A stretch of 64,000 bases of DNA. It comes from Acidobacteriota bacterium. GTDB lineage: Bacteria > Acidobacteriota > Terriglobia > Acidiferrales > UBA7541. Position numbers and translations under genes: made by a program. The stretch is from assembly GCA_013289585.1 (NCBI GenBank), contig JABCZR010000003.1, positions 124,001-188,000 on the forward strand. Direction: 5' to 3'. Of the stretch, positions 30,137 through 38,599 are shown piece after piece. Under the pieces are notes generated by a model that was not told where the DNA came from, ran no database searches, and was given only the letters and a program-made list of their open reading frames with translations. Each line of letters begins with the position of its first letter. Within the stretch, counting starts at the first letter, position 1.

Positions 30137-31105
30137 ATGAGTTCGCCGGTTGAGACTTGGGCGGAACAGGTGCGCGCGGGTGATGTGCGCGCGGTGTCGC
30201 GCGCGATTACCGCGATTGAAAATCATCAGGCTGAAGCGGAAGCGCTGCTTCGGCTGCTCTTTCCACATACCGGAAATGCGTATTTGACCGGCGTCACCGG
30301 GGCGCCGGGAACGGGGAAGAGCACGCTCGTAGACCGGCTTGCTGCTTATCACCGCAAGCGGAACGAACAGGTTGGCGTGATCGCGGTGGATCCGACGAGC
30401 CCGTATTCGGGCGGTGCGATTTTAGGCGACCGCATTCGAATGCAAAGCCACGCGAGCGATGGCGGAATGTTTATCCGCTCGATGGCCACGCGGGGATTTT
30501 TGGGCGGGCTTGCGCGGGCGACGGCGGAAGTGGCGCTGCTGCTCGATGCTGCGGGGAAAAAGCACGTGCTGATCGAAACGGTCGGCGTCGGGCAAGACGA
30601 AATCGATATCGTGCGGCTGGCGGATTGCGTGCTGGTGGTGATGGTGCCGGGGCTTGGCGATGACATTCAGAACATGAAAGCCGGGCTGATGGAGATCGGC
30701 GACATTTTTGTACTGAACAAGGCGGATCGCGAAGGCGCGGACCGGCTGGAGCAACAACTGCTGGCGATGCTCTCGCTTGTGATGCCACGCGACGGATGGC
30801 AGCCGTGCATTGTGCGAACGGTGGCATCAGAGAACAAAGGCATCGAAGATCTGGCAGCGACAGTCGCAAAGTTTCGCAAACATTTCGAATCGAGCGGCGA
30901 GCGGCAGCGGAAGCATGTGGAGCACTGGAAAAACCGGCTGATCGAGCTGCTGCAGTCGCGGTTGCTGGAGCGCGCGCTGGGCGGAGCGGGCGGAGAAGCG
31001 CGGCTTGCGGAGCTTGCAGCGGAAGTGGCGGAGCGGAAGAAGGATCCGTTTACGGCGGTAAATGAAATTCTGAAGAGCAGCGGCCTGGCGGAACGAAGCA
31101 GCTGA
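30137..31105 (+). CDS. meaB: methylmalonyl-CoA mutase-associated GTPase MeaB
   Basis: The gene encodes 322 aa. The P-loop is GAPGTGKST (about 55-63). Other conserved parts are VGVIAVDPTSPYSGGAILGD, IETVGVGQDEIDI and the GTP base motif NKAD. MeaB guards adenosylcobalamin loading and repairs methylmalonyl-CoA mutase. No mutase subunit is in the window. It lies just after acyl-CoA dehydrogenase, consistent with propionyl-CoA metabolism from branched-chain amino or fatty acids. Confidence 0.94.
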   Translation: MSSPVETWAEQVRAGDVRAVSRAITAIENHQAEAEALLRLLFPHTGNAYLTGVTGAPGTGKSTLVDRLAAYHRKRNEQVGVIAVDPTSPYSGGAILGDRIRMQSHASDGGMFIRSMATRGFLGGLARATAEVALLLDAAGKKHVLIETVGVGQDEIDIVRLADCVLVVMVPGLGDDIQNMKAGLMEIGDIFVLNKADREGADRLEQQLLAMLSLVMPRDGWQPCIVRTVASENKGIEDLAATVAKFRKHFESSGERQRKHVEHWKNRLIELLQSRLLERALGGAGGEARLAELAAEVAERKKDPFTAVNEILKSSGLAERSS

Positions 31106-31127
31106 AGTGTTCACGGAGAAAAAGAAA

Positions 31128-32033
31128 ATGGCGGCGAAGAAAATCGGGAAGTCGAAGAGCGCCAAGTTGGATAAGAAAGTGGCTATTGGCATTATCGGCG
31201 GGAGCGGGCTCTATTCGATGAGTGGTTTGACAGAGATCCGCGAAGTGCGAGTAAAGACGCCGTTCGGAGATCCCTCCGATGCGATCGTGCTAGGCACTCT
31301 GGAAAGAAAACGGGTTGCGTTTCTTGCGCGGCATGGGCGCGGGCACCGCATTCTGCCCGGGGAAATTAATTATCGCGCGAATGTTTACGCGATGAAGATG
31401 CTTGGGGTGGAGCGCATTATTTCGGTAAGTGCGGTGGGATCGCTGCAGGAAGATTTGCGACCCGGAGAGTTTCTGGTGCCGGACCAATTCTTCGACAGGA
31501 CCAAAAACCGTGTTTCCACATTTTTTGGCGATGGGCTTGTTGCCCATGTTGCACTGGCGCACCCAACCTGCGGGCAGGTCGGAGGAGTACTGGCGGATTG
31601 CTGCGTGCACGAAGCTATAAAGGTTCACCGCCGCGGGACGTACATTTGCATGGAAGGGCCGCAATTTTCGACGCTCGCGGAAGCGCAGGTGCACCGGCAA
31701 TTGGGATTTGAAGTGATCGGCATGACCAACGTGACGGAGGCCAAGCTCGCGCGTGAGGCGGAGATTTGTTACGCGGCGATCGCCATGATAACGGACTACG
31801 ACTGCTGGCATCCGGAGCACGAATCGGTGACGGCGTCGCAGATCATCGCAACACTCAATCAAAATGCGGAAAACGCGCAGCGAGTTCTGCGAGCCGCGGT
31901 GCGCGCGCTGCCCGCAGGGCGAAGTTGCAAATGTGGTTCGGCGTTGCAGCATGCGCTGGTCACGGATATGAAACTTGTTCCTGTGGCCACCAAAAAGCGA
32001 CTCGGGGCCATCATTGGAAAGTATCTTTCCTAG
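31128..32033 (+). CDS. mtnP: S-methyl-5'-thioadenosine phosphorylase
   Basis: The gene encodes 301 aa. ATG 31128 with GGAG 9 nt upstream is preferred to the GTG at 31107. The protein carries a Lys-rich leader of about 20 residues, then the purine phosphorylase fold: IGIIGGSGLYSM, FLARHGRGHRILPGEINYRA, SVSAVGSLQEDL, CMEGPQFSTLAEAQ and MTDYDCW-like ITDYDCWH. It splits methylthioadenosine to adenine and methylthioribose phosphate in methionine salvage. A PfkB kinase gene follows 9 bp later. The AEAQ in place of the usual AESQ is a minor change near the substrate site. Confidence 0.93.
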   Translation: MAAKKIGKSKSAKLDKKVAIGIIGGSGLYSMSGLTEIREVRVKTPFGDPSDAIVLGTLERKRVAFLARHGRGHRILPGEINYRANVYAMKMLGVERIISVSAVGSLQEDLRPGEFLVPDQFFDRTKNRVSTFFGDGLVAHVALAHPTCGQVGGVLADCCVHEAIKVHRRGTYICMEGPQFSTLAEAQVHRQLGFEVIGMTNVTEAKLAREAEICYAAIAMITDYDCWHPEHESVTASQIIATLNQNAENAQRVLRAAVRALPAGRSCKCGSALQHALVTDMKLVPVATKKRLGAIIGKYLS

Positions 32034-32042
32034 GAGAAAACC

Positions 32043-32951
32043 GTGTCCTTACTGGTAGTCGGTTCCGTGGCGTTTGATGCGCTCGAAAGCCCGTACGGAA
32101 AGGTGGACCGGGCCGTAGGTGGCGCCGCGACGTATTTCGCGGTGGCGGCCAGTTTTTTTACCCCGGTGAGTCTCGTGGCGATCGTCGGTGACGATTTCAC
32201 TTCGAGGGATGAAGAGATCTTTCGCGGGCGGCACATTGACACGGATGGCCTGGAGCATGCCGCAGGCAAGACATTTTTCTGGGCGGGGCGCTATTCGGAG
32301 AACTTGAACGAGCGGGTGACGCTGGCCACGGACCTGAATGTGTTCGCGGAATTCAAGCCGCGGCTGCCGGAAAAATATCGCAAGTTAAAATACGTTTTTC
32401 TGGCGAACATCGCGCCGGAGTTGCAGCGCGACGTGCTGCACCAGGTGAAGGTGCGGCCCAAGCTTGCGGCACTGGACACCATGAACTACTGGATCGAGCG
32501 TTCGAACGCCGAACTGCGCGAGACGCTGAAACACGTGGACATCCTGATGATCAACGATTCGGAGACGCGCGAGCTTTCGAATGAACACAATCTTTTGCGC
32601 GCCGCGAAGCACATTTTCAAAATGGGGCCCACGACCCTGGTGGTGAAACGCGGGGAATACGGCGCGATGATGGTGGACAAGCGGGGAGTATTTTGTGTGC
32701 CGGCATTTCCGCTGGAAGAACCACACGATCCCACCGGCGCAGGCGACAGCTTTGCCGGGGGATTCATGGGTTATCTGGCGGGCTGCGGCGAGAAAAGCGA
32801 CGCCGCCCTACGGCGGGCAATGGTTTACGGGTCCGTGTTGGGAAGCTTTGCGGTGGAAAAATTCGGTGTGGAGCGCCTGCGCCACCTTAAGCGCAGCGAG
32901 ATACCCGCCAGAGCACGCCACTTTGCGAAACTGACGCAATTCAAACTCTAA
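32043..32951 (+). CDS. PfkB-family carbohydrate/nucleoside kinase
   Basis: The gene encodes 302 aa from a GTG, 9 bp after mtnP. The PfkB signature with catalytic Asp is DPTGAGDSFAGGFMGYLAG. The N-terminus LLVVGSVAFDALESPYGKVD, then VGGAATYFAVAASFFTPV, resembles adenosine or sugar kinases that sit next to MTA phosphorylase. Its coupling with mtnP suggests a nucleoside or salvage-related substrate, but this is inference. No signal peptide or membrane segment is present, so it is cytoplasmic. Confidence 0.88.
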   Translation: MSLLVVGSVAFDALESPYGKVDRAVGGAATYFAVAASFFTPVSLVAIVGDDFTSRDEEIFRGRHIDTDGLEHAAGKTFFWAGRYSENLNERVTLATDLNVFAEFKPRLPEKYRKLKYVFLANIAPELQRDVLHQVKVRPKLAALDTMNYWIERSNAELRETLKHVDILMINDSETRELSNEHNLLRAAKHIFKMGPTTLVVKRGEYGAMMVDKRGVFCVPAFPLEEPHDPTGAGDSFAGGFMGYLAGCGEKSDAALRRAMVYGSVLGSFAVEKFGVERLRHLKRSEIPARARHFAKLTQFKL

Positions 32952-32956
32952 TTATG

Positions 32957-32962
32957 TAGAAT
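32957..32962 (+). promoter_or_regulatory. TAGAAT -10-like box before the SulP gene
   Basis: TAGAAT lies 20 bp before the ATG of the SulP gene, right after the kinase stop codon. No good -35 element is found at the normal distance. Confidence 0.35.
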
Positions 32963-32982
32963 CCGCTCGCGCGGGCGGTGGC

Positions 32983-34665
32983 ATGACACGATTTCCTCTG
33001 TTCCAAGGGTTGCGGCCGGTGCAGTGGTCGGAGGTACCGAGGAATCTCCTGGCCGGAATCACGCTTGCGGCCATGAACATACCGCAGTCGCTCGGTTATG
33101 CGAGCATAGCCGGCACTCCAGTCATTACGGGCCTGTACACACTTCTCTTCCCGCTTGTTGCTTTTGCTGCCTTTGGTTCGTCGCGCTATCTGGTAGTGGC
33201 TGCGGATTCCGCTACAGCAGCCATACTCGCGGGGAGTCTAACGACGTTGGCTCCGATCGGGAGCGAACGGTATGTGGCGCTCGCGGGCTTAGTAGCGTTG
33301 TTTACCGGTTTTTTCCTTCTGCTCGCGCGGCTACTGAAGCTTGGATTCCTTGCGGATTTCCTGTCTCGAACGGTTCTGCTTGGTTTTCTCACCGGCGTGG
33401 GTTTTCAAGTCGGCATCGCCGTGCTTGGTCAAATGTTGGGTATCAACGTCCACAGCCGCCGGACCATCGGCCAATTTCTCGAGGTGCTGCGCGCGCTGCC
33501 GCAGGCTCATCTCCTATCGTTGGAGATTTCCTTTGCGGTTATTGCCTGCATTCTCGTGTTTCGCCGCTTTGCTCCAAAGTTGCCGGGTCCGCTCTTTGCG
33601 GTTGTGGGGTCAATTGCGGCCAGTGCGATGTTCAACCTTGCAGGGCGGGGCGTGACTGTGCTGGGCCCCGTGCCCAGTGGCTTGCCTCATCTGGGTTTGC
33701 ATGGGATTGGCTGGCAGGACGTGCAACTGCTTCTTCCCGTTGCCGGGTCTTGCTTTGTAATGATAATTGCGCAGAGCGCGGCAACGGCACGTGTCTATGC
33801 CACGCGCCATCATCAAGAACCAGACGAGAATACCGACCTGGTAGGCCTGGCCGCGGCCAACACTGCCGCGGCGTTCAGCGGGACGTTTGTCGTAAATGGC
33901 AGCCCTACACAAACCGCCATGGTCGAAAGTTCGGGCGGGACAAACCAGATAGCGCATCTTGCCACCGCCGGCGTCGTCGCCCTGGTGCTTCTCTTCTTCA
34001 CCGGCCCGCTACAGTTTCTCCCTCACTGTGTCCTTGGTGCCGTGGTGTTCACGATCGCGGTGCGCTTGATCGATGTGCGTGCTCTGCGGGCGATCCGCGT
34101 TGAGAGCCCCGGCGAGTTTGCTCTGGCAGTGACCACGGCGGTGGTCGTCGTTTTCGTCGGAGTGGAGCAGGGCATTCTGCTTGCCATGGCTTTGTCGCTG
34201 TTCCGAATCGTCAATCATAGCTACCGTCCGCATACCGCGGTGCTTAAACAGACTCCTAATGGAATCTGGCATTTGGAACCCGTCGTTCCCGGCGCGCTAA
34301 CCGAACCCGGCATGATTATCTATCGTTTCGGCGCGCCACTCTTCTACGCCAACGCCAATCGATTTTCCGAGGAAGTCCGGATGCTGGCAACGACAGCGCC
34401 TCCGCCATTACATTGGTTAGTCGTTGACGCGGGTGCCATCACTAAAGTGGATTTCACCGCGGCGCGTGTTTTGCTCGAAGTCCAGAAGGCCCTCGCCGCG
34501 CGAGGCACGGGGCTCGTTTTTGCACACGTACAGTCGGACCTTCGGCCCGATCTGGATCGTCATCATCTGACGGAGGCGATCGGGGCTAATCGTATTTTTG
34601 ACACGTTGCACGAAGCTTGCTCCACGCTCCGGGGCACCGTGCCAGCGGGCGGCAAGACGCAATGA
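32983..34665 (+). CDS. SulP-family anion transporter with STAS domain
   Basis: The gene encodes 560 aa. About 11-14 hydrophobic segments fill residues 20-410, beginning with the SulP pattern NLLAGITLAAMNIPQSLGYA and SIAGTPVITGLYTLLFPLVA. A C-terminal STAS domain covers about 435-550 (FGAPLFYANANRF, WLVVDAGAITKVDFTA). Such proteins import sulfate, bicarbonate or other small anions. Its last 4 bp overlap the start of a CLC chloride channel gene, so an anion-exchange or pH function is plausible. The exact anion is unknown. Confidence 0.93.
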   Translation: MTRFPLFQGLRPVQWSEVPRNLLAGITLAAMNIPQSLGYASIAGTPVITGLYTLLFPLVAFAAFGSSRYLVVAADSATAAILAGSLTTLAPIGSERYVALAGLVALFTGFFLLLARLLKLGFLADFLSRTVLLGFLTGVGFQVGIAVLGQMLGINVHSRRTIGQFLEVLRALPQAHLLSLEISFAVIACILVFRRFAPKLPGPLFAVVGSIAASAMFNLAGRGVTVLGPVPSGLPHLGLHGIGWQDVQLLLPVAGSCFVMIIAQSAATARVYATRHHQEPDENTDLVGLAAANTAAAFSGTFVVNGSPTQTAMVESSGGTNQIAHLATAGVVALVLLFFTGPLQFLPHCVLGAVVFTIAVRLIDVRALRAIRVESPGEFALAVTTAVVVVFVGVEQGILLAMALSLFRIVNHSYRPHTAVLKQTPNGIWHLEPVVPGALTEPGMIIYRFGAPLFYANANRFSEEVRMLATTAPPPLHWLVVDAGAITKVDFTAARVLLEVQKALAARGTGLVFAHVQSDLRPDLDRHHLTEAIGANRIFDTLHEACSTLRGTVPAGGKTQ

Positions 34666-35969
34666 ACAGTGAACCGGAACAACCCGCCGGACGCGGCAAT
34701 TTGTTCAAGCTCGCGTCCCTGGCGCTGGTGGCGGGGACAGCGTCAGGATTGATCGGGGCGGGATTCCGCCTGATGCTCCGGAGCGCGGATAATTTCCGGA
34801 ACTGGTTTCTAGCCTGGGCGCATGGCTACCGAGTTTTTGGTTGTTTGCTGGTCATTGTAGCCTGCGCGTTCGCGACCGGACTTGCTGCCTGGCTGGTACG
34901 GCGGTTTTCGCCGGAAGCAACGGGAAGTGGCATCCCACACGTGGAGGCCGAGGCGGAAGGAAAGTGGTCCGGTAACCCGCTGCGCATCATCCCGGTGAAA
35001 TTCATTGGTGGGCTGCTGTCAATAGGTTCGGGTCTCGCGCTGGGTCGCGAGGGACCCAGCATTCAAATGGGGGCCAGCGCAGCGCATCTCATTGGAGCCG
35101 TATTCCGATGCAGCGATGAGGAATGCAGGGCATTGCTGGTGGCGGGCGGCGGAGCTGGTCTGGCGACCGCCTTCAATGCACCAATCGCCGGCGTAGCGTT
35201 TGTAATGGAAGAGATTCTGCGGCGATTCAGTCTACGAGTCTCGATCACCACGCTCTTCGCGTCGGCGAGCGCGATCGCTGTGGCCCGCTTTTTTCTGGGG
35301 CAAGCTCCTGACTTTCATGTCCAACCAATGGGCTATCCCGGCTTCGGAACAATCGCAACTCATATCGGATTGGGCGCATTCGCCGGCGTTCTGGGTGTCG
35401 GCTACAACAGGGCGATCCTTGGCGCGCTTTCCGTAAGCGACCGGTTGCACCGCTTTCCGGTGGAACTGCGTGCCGCGGTGATTGGAGGCGCAGTGGGACT
35501 GCTGGCGTGGTTCGCGCCGGCGATGGTCGGGGGCGGCGACACAATCACTCAACAGATGTTGCTTGGCACGAGTGTGGTTTTTGCCTACGGACTTCATTTT
35601 GCAGTGCGCTTTGGACTTGGGGCGGTCTCCTACGCGGCGCAGACACCGGGGGGACTGTTTGCCCCGATGCTGGTGCTAGGAGCGGAGATTGGCCTCTTTT
35701 TCGGGACTATTTGCCATCACTTCTTCCCCATAATCGCTTCGAATCCTGCTGAATTCACTGTTGTTGGGTTGGCGGCATTTTTCACCGCTGTGGTGCGGGC
35801 CCCGCTTACCGGAATCATCCTGGCCATCGAACTGACAGGCAGTTTTACATTGCTGCTGCCGATGCTGGGAGCTTGCGCCGTAGCGATGCTGATTCCGACC
35901 TTGCTGAATAATCCTCCCATCTATGATTCGTTGCGGAATCGTGCATCGTCGGCCCAGCCAAACCGTTAG
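34662..35969 (+). CDS. CLC-family chloride channel/exchanger
   Basis: The gene encodes 435 aa from ATG 34662, which overlaps the SulP stop (ATGA). All three selectivity motifs are present: GSGIPHVE, GREGPSIQMG (with the gating glutamate) and GGLFAPMLVLGAEIG. About 11-12 hydrophobic segments are seen. No CBS domain is attached. The gating glutamate fits a chloride/proton exchanger, but separating channel from exchanger needs the internal proton glutamate, which I did not pin down. It is coupled with the SulP transporter. Confidence 0.93.
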   Translation: MNSEPEQPAGRGNLFKLASLALVAGTASGLIGAGFRLMLRSADNFRNWFLAWAHGYRVFGCLLVIVACAFATGLAAWLVRRFSPEATGSGIPHVEAEAEGKWSGNPLRIIPVKFIGGLLSIGSGLALGREGPSIQMGASAAHLIGAVFRCSDEECRALLVAGGGAGLATAFNAPIAGVAFVMEEILRRFSLRVSITTLFASASAIAVARFFLGQAPDFHVQPMGYPGFGTIATHIGLGAFAGVLGVGYNRAILGALSVSDRLHRFPVELRAAVIGGAVGLLAWFAPAMVGGGDTITQQMLLGTSVVFAYGLHFAVRFGLGAVSYAAQTPGGLFAPMLVLGAEIGLFFGTICHHFFPIIASNPAEFTVVGLAAFFTAVVRAPLTGIILAIELTGSFTLLLPMLGACAVAMLIPTLLNNPPIYDSLRNRASSAQPNR

Positions 35970-36206
35970 AGATGTGGGATGCGCAGCCAAATGCCGATCG
36001 CTCAGGGAAGTTATCCATGTGCAACGGCCTTCCAAAGCGCCGGGCACAGCTTTGGGGGCGGTGTTAAAGTGAGATTGGAATTCGGCGTCAAGGGGGAAAC
36101 GCGGGACCGTGCAAATATCCGAACGATGCTTGTGTGTTTTCGGAGCAAGCGAGAATCCGGCGATGGGAAGCAATTCTGAGGCGACTCTGTTGAAGGGTTA
36201 TCGCGA

Positions 36207-37154
36207 ATGACCGGGAGAAATGGGACTCCAAGAAAACCAAAGGCGCTGGCCTCCGGTTCCCGGCTCGGCGTATTCGCCCCTGCGTCTCCGGCACCGGCTG
36301 TCGACATGATTGCAGGACTCACGGAATTGAAACGGCTCGGTTTTCAAGTGGTCGCGAATCAGGACACCAAAGCGGAAGGATATTTTGCAGGTTCGTCTCT
36401 GGAAAGAGTGGGTGGATTTCAGTCCGCTGTGAATTCCGATCAGGTGGAGGGGTTGATTGCCTTGCGTGGCGGCTACGGTTCAAACTACTTGTTGGATTAC
36501 AAGCTGGAGAAAAGTCTCGCAAGTCCGAAATGCCTGATTGGTTTTAGTGACATCACATCCCTGCAGATCTATCTCTGGCAGAAATGCGGCTGGGTGACTT
36601 TTTACGGGCCGATGGTTGCGGCGGGTTTGAACTCGGGCCCCGGCGTAACGAAGGGCTATGACGAGAATGCTTTCCTGCAGGCCGTTGGCAGGAAGGAAGC
36701 CGGCTGGAAGTTGCGGTTGCGGGGAGGGCCGATGTTGACCGGTAAAGCCACGGGAAGAGTGCTGGGCGGCTGCATGACCTTGCTGGAGGCCACCATTGGA
36801 ACGCCGTGGGAACTGGACACGCGCGATTCAATACTCATTCTCGAAGACCGCGCGATGAAGCCGTATCAGGTCGACCGCGTGCTCATGCATTTGAAGCAGT
36901 GCGGTAAGTTTGAAGGCGTGCGCGGAATAGTGTTGGGCGACTTTCCTGAGAGTGAGCCAGCCGTAGCTGGAGCTCCGACCGTGCGGGAAGTGTGCGCACG
37001 AATTTTAAGGCTGCTGGGAGTGCCATTGATCTTTGGAGCGCCGGTGGGGCATACGACGCGGCCCATGCTGACAATTCCGCTGGGCATAACAGCGCGGCTG
37101 GATGCGGATGACGAGGGAACGCTCGAATTTCTGGAACCGGCGGTGGTGGCTTGA
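36207..37154 (+). CDS. ldcA: LD-carboxypeptidase (S66 family)
   Basis: The gene encodes 315 aa with AAGGG about 10 nt upstream. The family parts are LGVFAPASPA, the nucleophile region VEGLIALRGGYGSNYLLD, IGFSDITSLQIYLWQKCGWV and the C-terminal GAPVGHTTRPMLTIPLGITA. LdcA removes terminal D-alanine from murein tetrapeptides during cell-wall recycling; MccF-like members cleave microcin C. Overlap with mpl (TTGA) favours the recycling role. No signal peptide is seen, matching a cytoplasmic enzyme. The 237-bp gap before it (35970-36206) shows no clear promoter or gene. Confidence 0.9.
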   Translation: MTGRNGTPRKPKALASGSRLGVFAPASPAPAVDMIAGLTELKRLGFQVVANQDTKAEGYFAGSSLERVGGFQSAVNSDQVEGLIALRGGYGSNYLLDYKLEKSLASPKCLIGFSDITSLQIYLWQKCGWVTFYGPMVAAGLNSGPGVTKGYDENAFLQAVGRKEAGWKLRLRGGPMLTGKATGRVLGGCMTLLEATIGTPWELDTRDSILILEDRAMKPYQVDRVLMHLKQCGKFEGVRGIVLGDFPESEPAVAGAPTVREVCARILRLLGVPLIFGAPVGHTTRPMLTIPLGITARLDADDEGTLEFLEPAVVA

Positions 37155-38599
37155 GCGATACGAAGCATGTACATGTGATCGGGATTGGCGGGTCGGCCAT
37201 GGCGCCGCTAGCGGGAATGCTCCGGGAAAGCGGCTACCGCGTGACGGGTTCGGATGCGGGCGTTTATCCGCCTGCATCCACGCTGCTGGCGAGCCTCGAC
37301 ATTTCGTTCTTCAACGAATTTGACGCGGCACATTTGCAACCGGCCCCGGACTTGGTGGTGGTGGGTAACATCATCGCGCGCGGAAATCCGGAACTCGAAG
37401 AAGTGCTGGACAGAAATATTCCCTATCGTTCGCTCCCCGAGATTCTGGAAGAAATATTTCTGCCCGGGAAACACTCGATCGTCGTTAGCGGAACGCACGG
37501 CAAGACCACGACCACGGCGATGCTGGCGTGGATTTTTGAAACCGCAGGGAAGAAGCCGAACTTTCTGGTGGGAGGCGTCGCGGAGAATTTCGGTAAGAGC
37601 TATGGGCTTGGCGGCGGTTCGGAATTCATCCTCGAGGGCGATGAGTATGAGACGGCGTTCTGGGACCGCGGACCGAAATTCTTTCACTACCATCCGGATG
37701 ACCTGATTATTACGTCGCTGGAATACGACCACGCGGATATTTATGCGGACTTTGAGACATATCAGTTGGCTTTTCGCAGGCTGGTGAATCTGGTGCCGCG
37801 GCGGGGGAGAGTGGTCGTTTGGGGCGACGCTGCGGAATCAGGGCCCGCGTTGCGCAGGGCGGCGGAGAAAGCATTCTGTCCCGTTGAAACTTATGGTTTC
37901 GATAACGCGAATGATTGGGTAGCGAGCGACTTCGCAATCGATGGTGACAAGATGCGGTTTCGCGTGGCGCATCATGGCAAAGCATTCGGAGAGTTCACTA
38001 TGGCTGCGCTGGGGCGGCACAACGTCTTGAATGCATTGGCGGCTATCGTGATTGCGCAAGGACGCGGAATTAGCGCTGAAGTGTTGGCCAGAGCACTCGC
38101 GACGTTTCGCAGCGTGAAGCGTCGAATGGACGTGAAGGGCGAAGTCGGTGGAGTGCTCGTGGTGGATGACTTCGCGCATCATCCCACGGCGGTGAAAGCG
38201 ACGATTGAGGCTGCGCGGGGGCGCTGGCCGGGGCGGCGGCTTTGGGCGATTCTTGAACCGCGTTCGAATTCGATGCGCCGCAAAGTGTTTCAGGAGGCGC
38301 TGCCGCAGGCGCTTGCTCTCGGAGATCGGGTGATTCTGGGCGGCGTGTTTCGCGCGCAGCAGCTTGGCGGCGAAAATCGGCTGGATCCGGAGTCGGTCGC
38401 GGAGAGTGTCCGCGCGCTGGGGAAAGTGGCTCGCGTATTTCCCAGCTCCGAGGCCATTGCGGAGCATCTTGCGGTGGAAGCCAAGGCAGGGGACCTGCTG
38501 CTCATCATGTCTAACGGCAGCTTTGATGGCTTGTGCGAAAAGCTTTTGAAGAAGCTCGGCGAGGCCGACCGAGTTCCCAGTGAGGCGAAAACTCGGTGA
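37151..38599 (+). CDS. mpl: UDP-N-acetylmuramate:tripeptide ligase Mpl
   Basis: The gene encodes 482 aa from TTG 37151, overlapping the ldcA stop by 4 bp. It is a Mur ligase with the N-terminal HVHVIGIGGSAMAPLAGMLR, ATP loop SGTHGKTTTTAML, a central DDLIITSLEYDHADIYADFE region and the C-terminal VVDDFAHHPTAVKATIEAAR. The spacing and EYDHADI segment are typical of Mpl rather than MurC. Mpl joins recycled L-Ala-gamma-D-Glu-meso-Dap to UDP-MurNAc. Together with ldcA it forms a murein-recycling unit. The stop overlaps the GTG of the M61 gene. Confidence 0.92.
   Translation: MSDTKHVHVIGIGGSAMAPLAGMLRESGYRVTGSDAGVYPPASTLLASLDISFFNEFDAAHLQPAPDLVVVGNIIARGNPELEEVLDRNIPYRSLPEILEEIFLPGKHSIVVSGTHGKTTTTAMLAWIFETAGKKPNFLVGGVAENFGKSYGLGGGSEFILEGDEYETAFWDRGPKFFHYHPDDLIITSLEYDHADIYADFETYQLAFRRLVNLVPRRGRVVVWGDAAESGPALRRAAEKAFCPVETYGFDNANDWVASDFAIDGDKMRFRVAHHGKAFGEFTMAALGRHNVLNALAAIVIAQGRGISAEVLARALATFRSVKRRMDVKGEVGGVLVVDDFAHHPTAVKATIEAARGRWPGRRLWAILEPRSNSMRRKVFQEALPQALALGDRVILGGVFRAQQLGGENRLDPESVAESVRALGKVARVFPSSEAIAEHLAVEAKAGDLLLIMSNGSFDGLCEKLLKKLGEADRVPSEAKTR

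Noticed and set aside
35970-36206. Possible small gene in the gap before ldcA
   Set aside because: The short frames there lack a ribosome site and any coding character.
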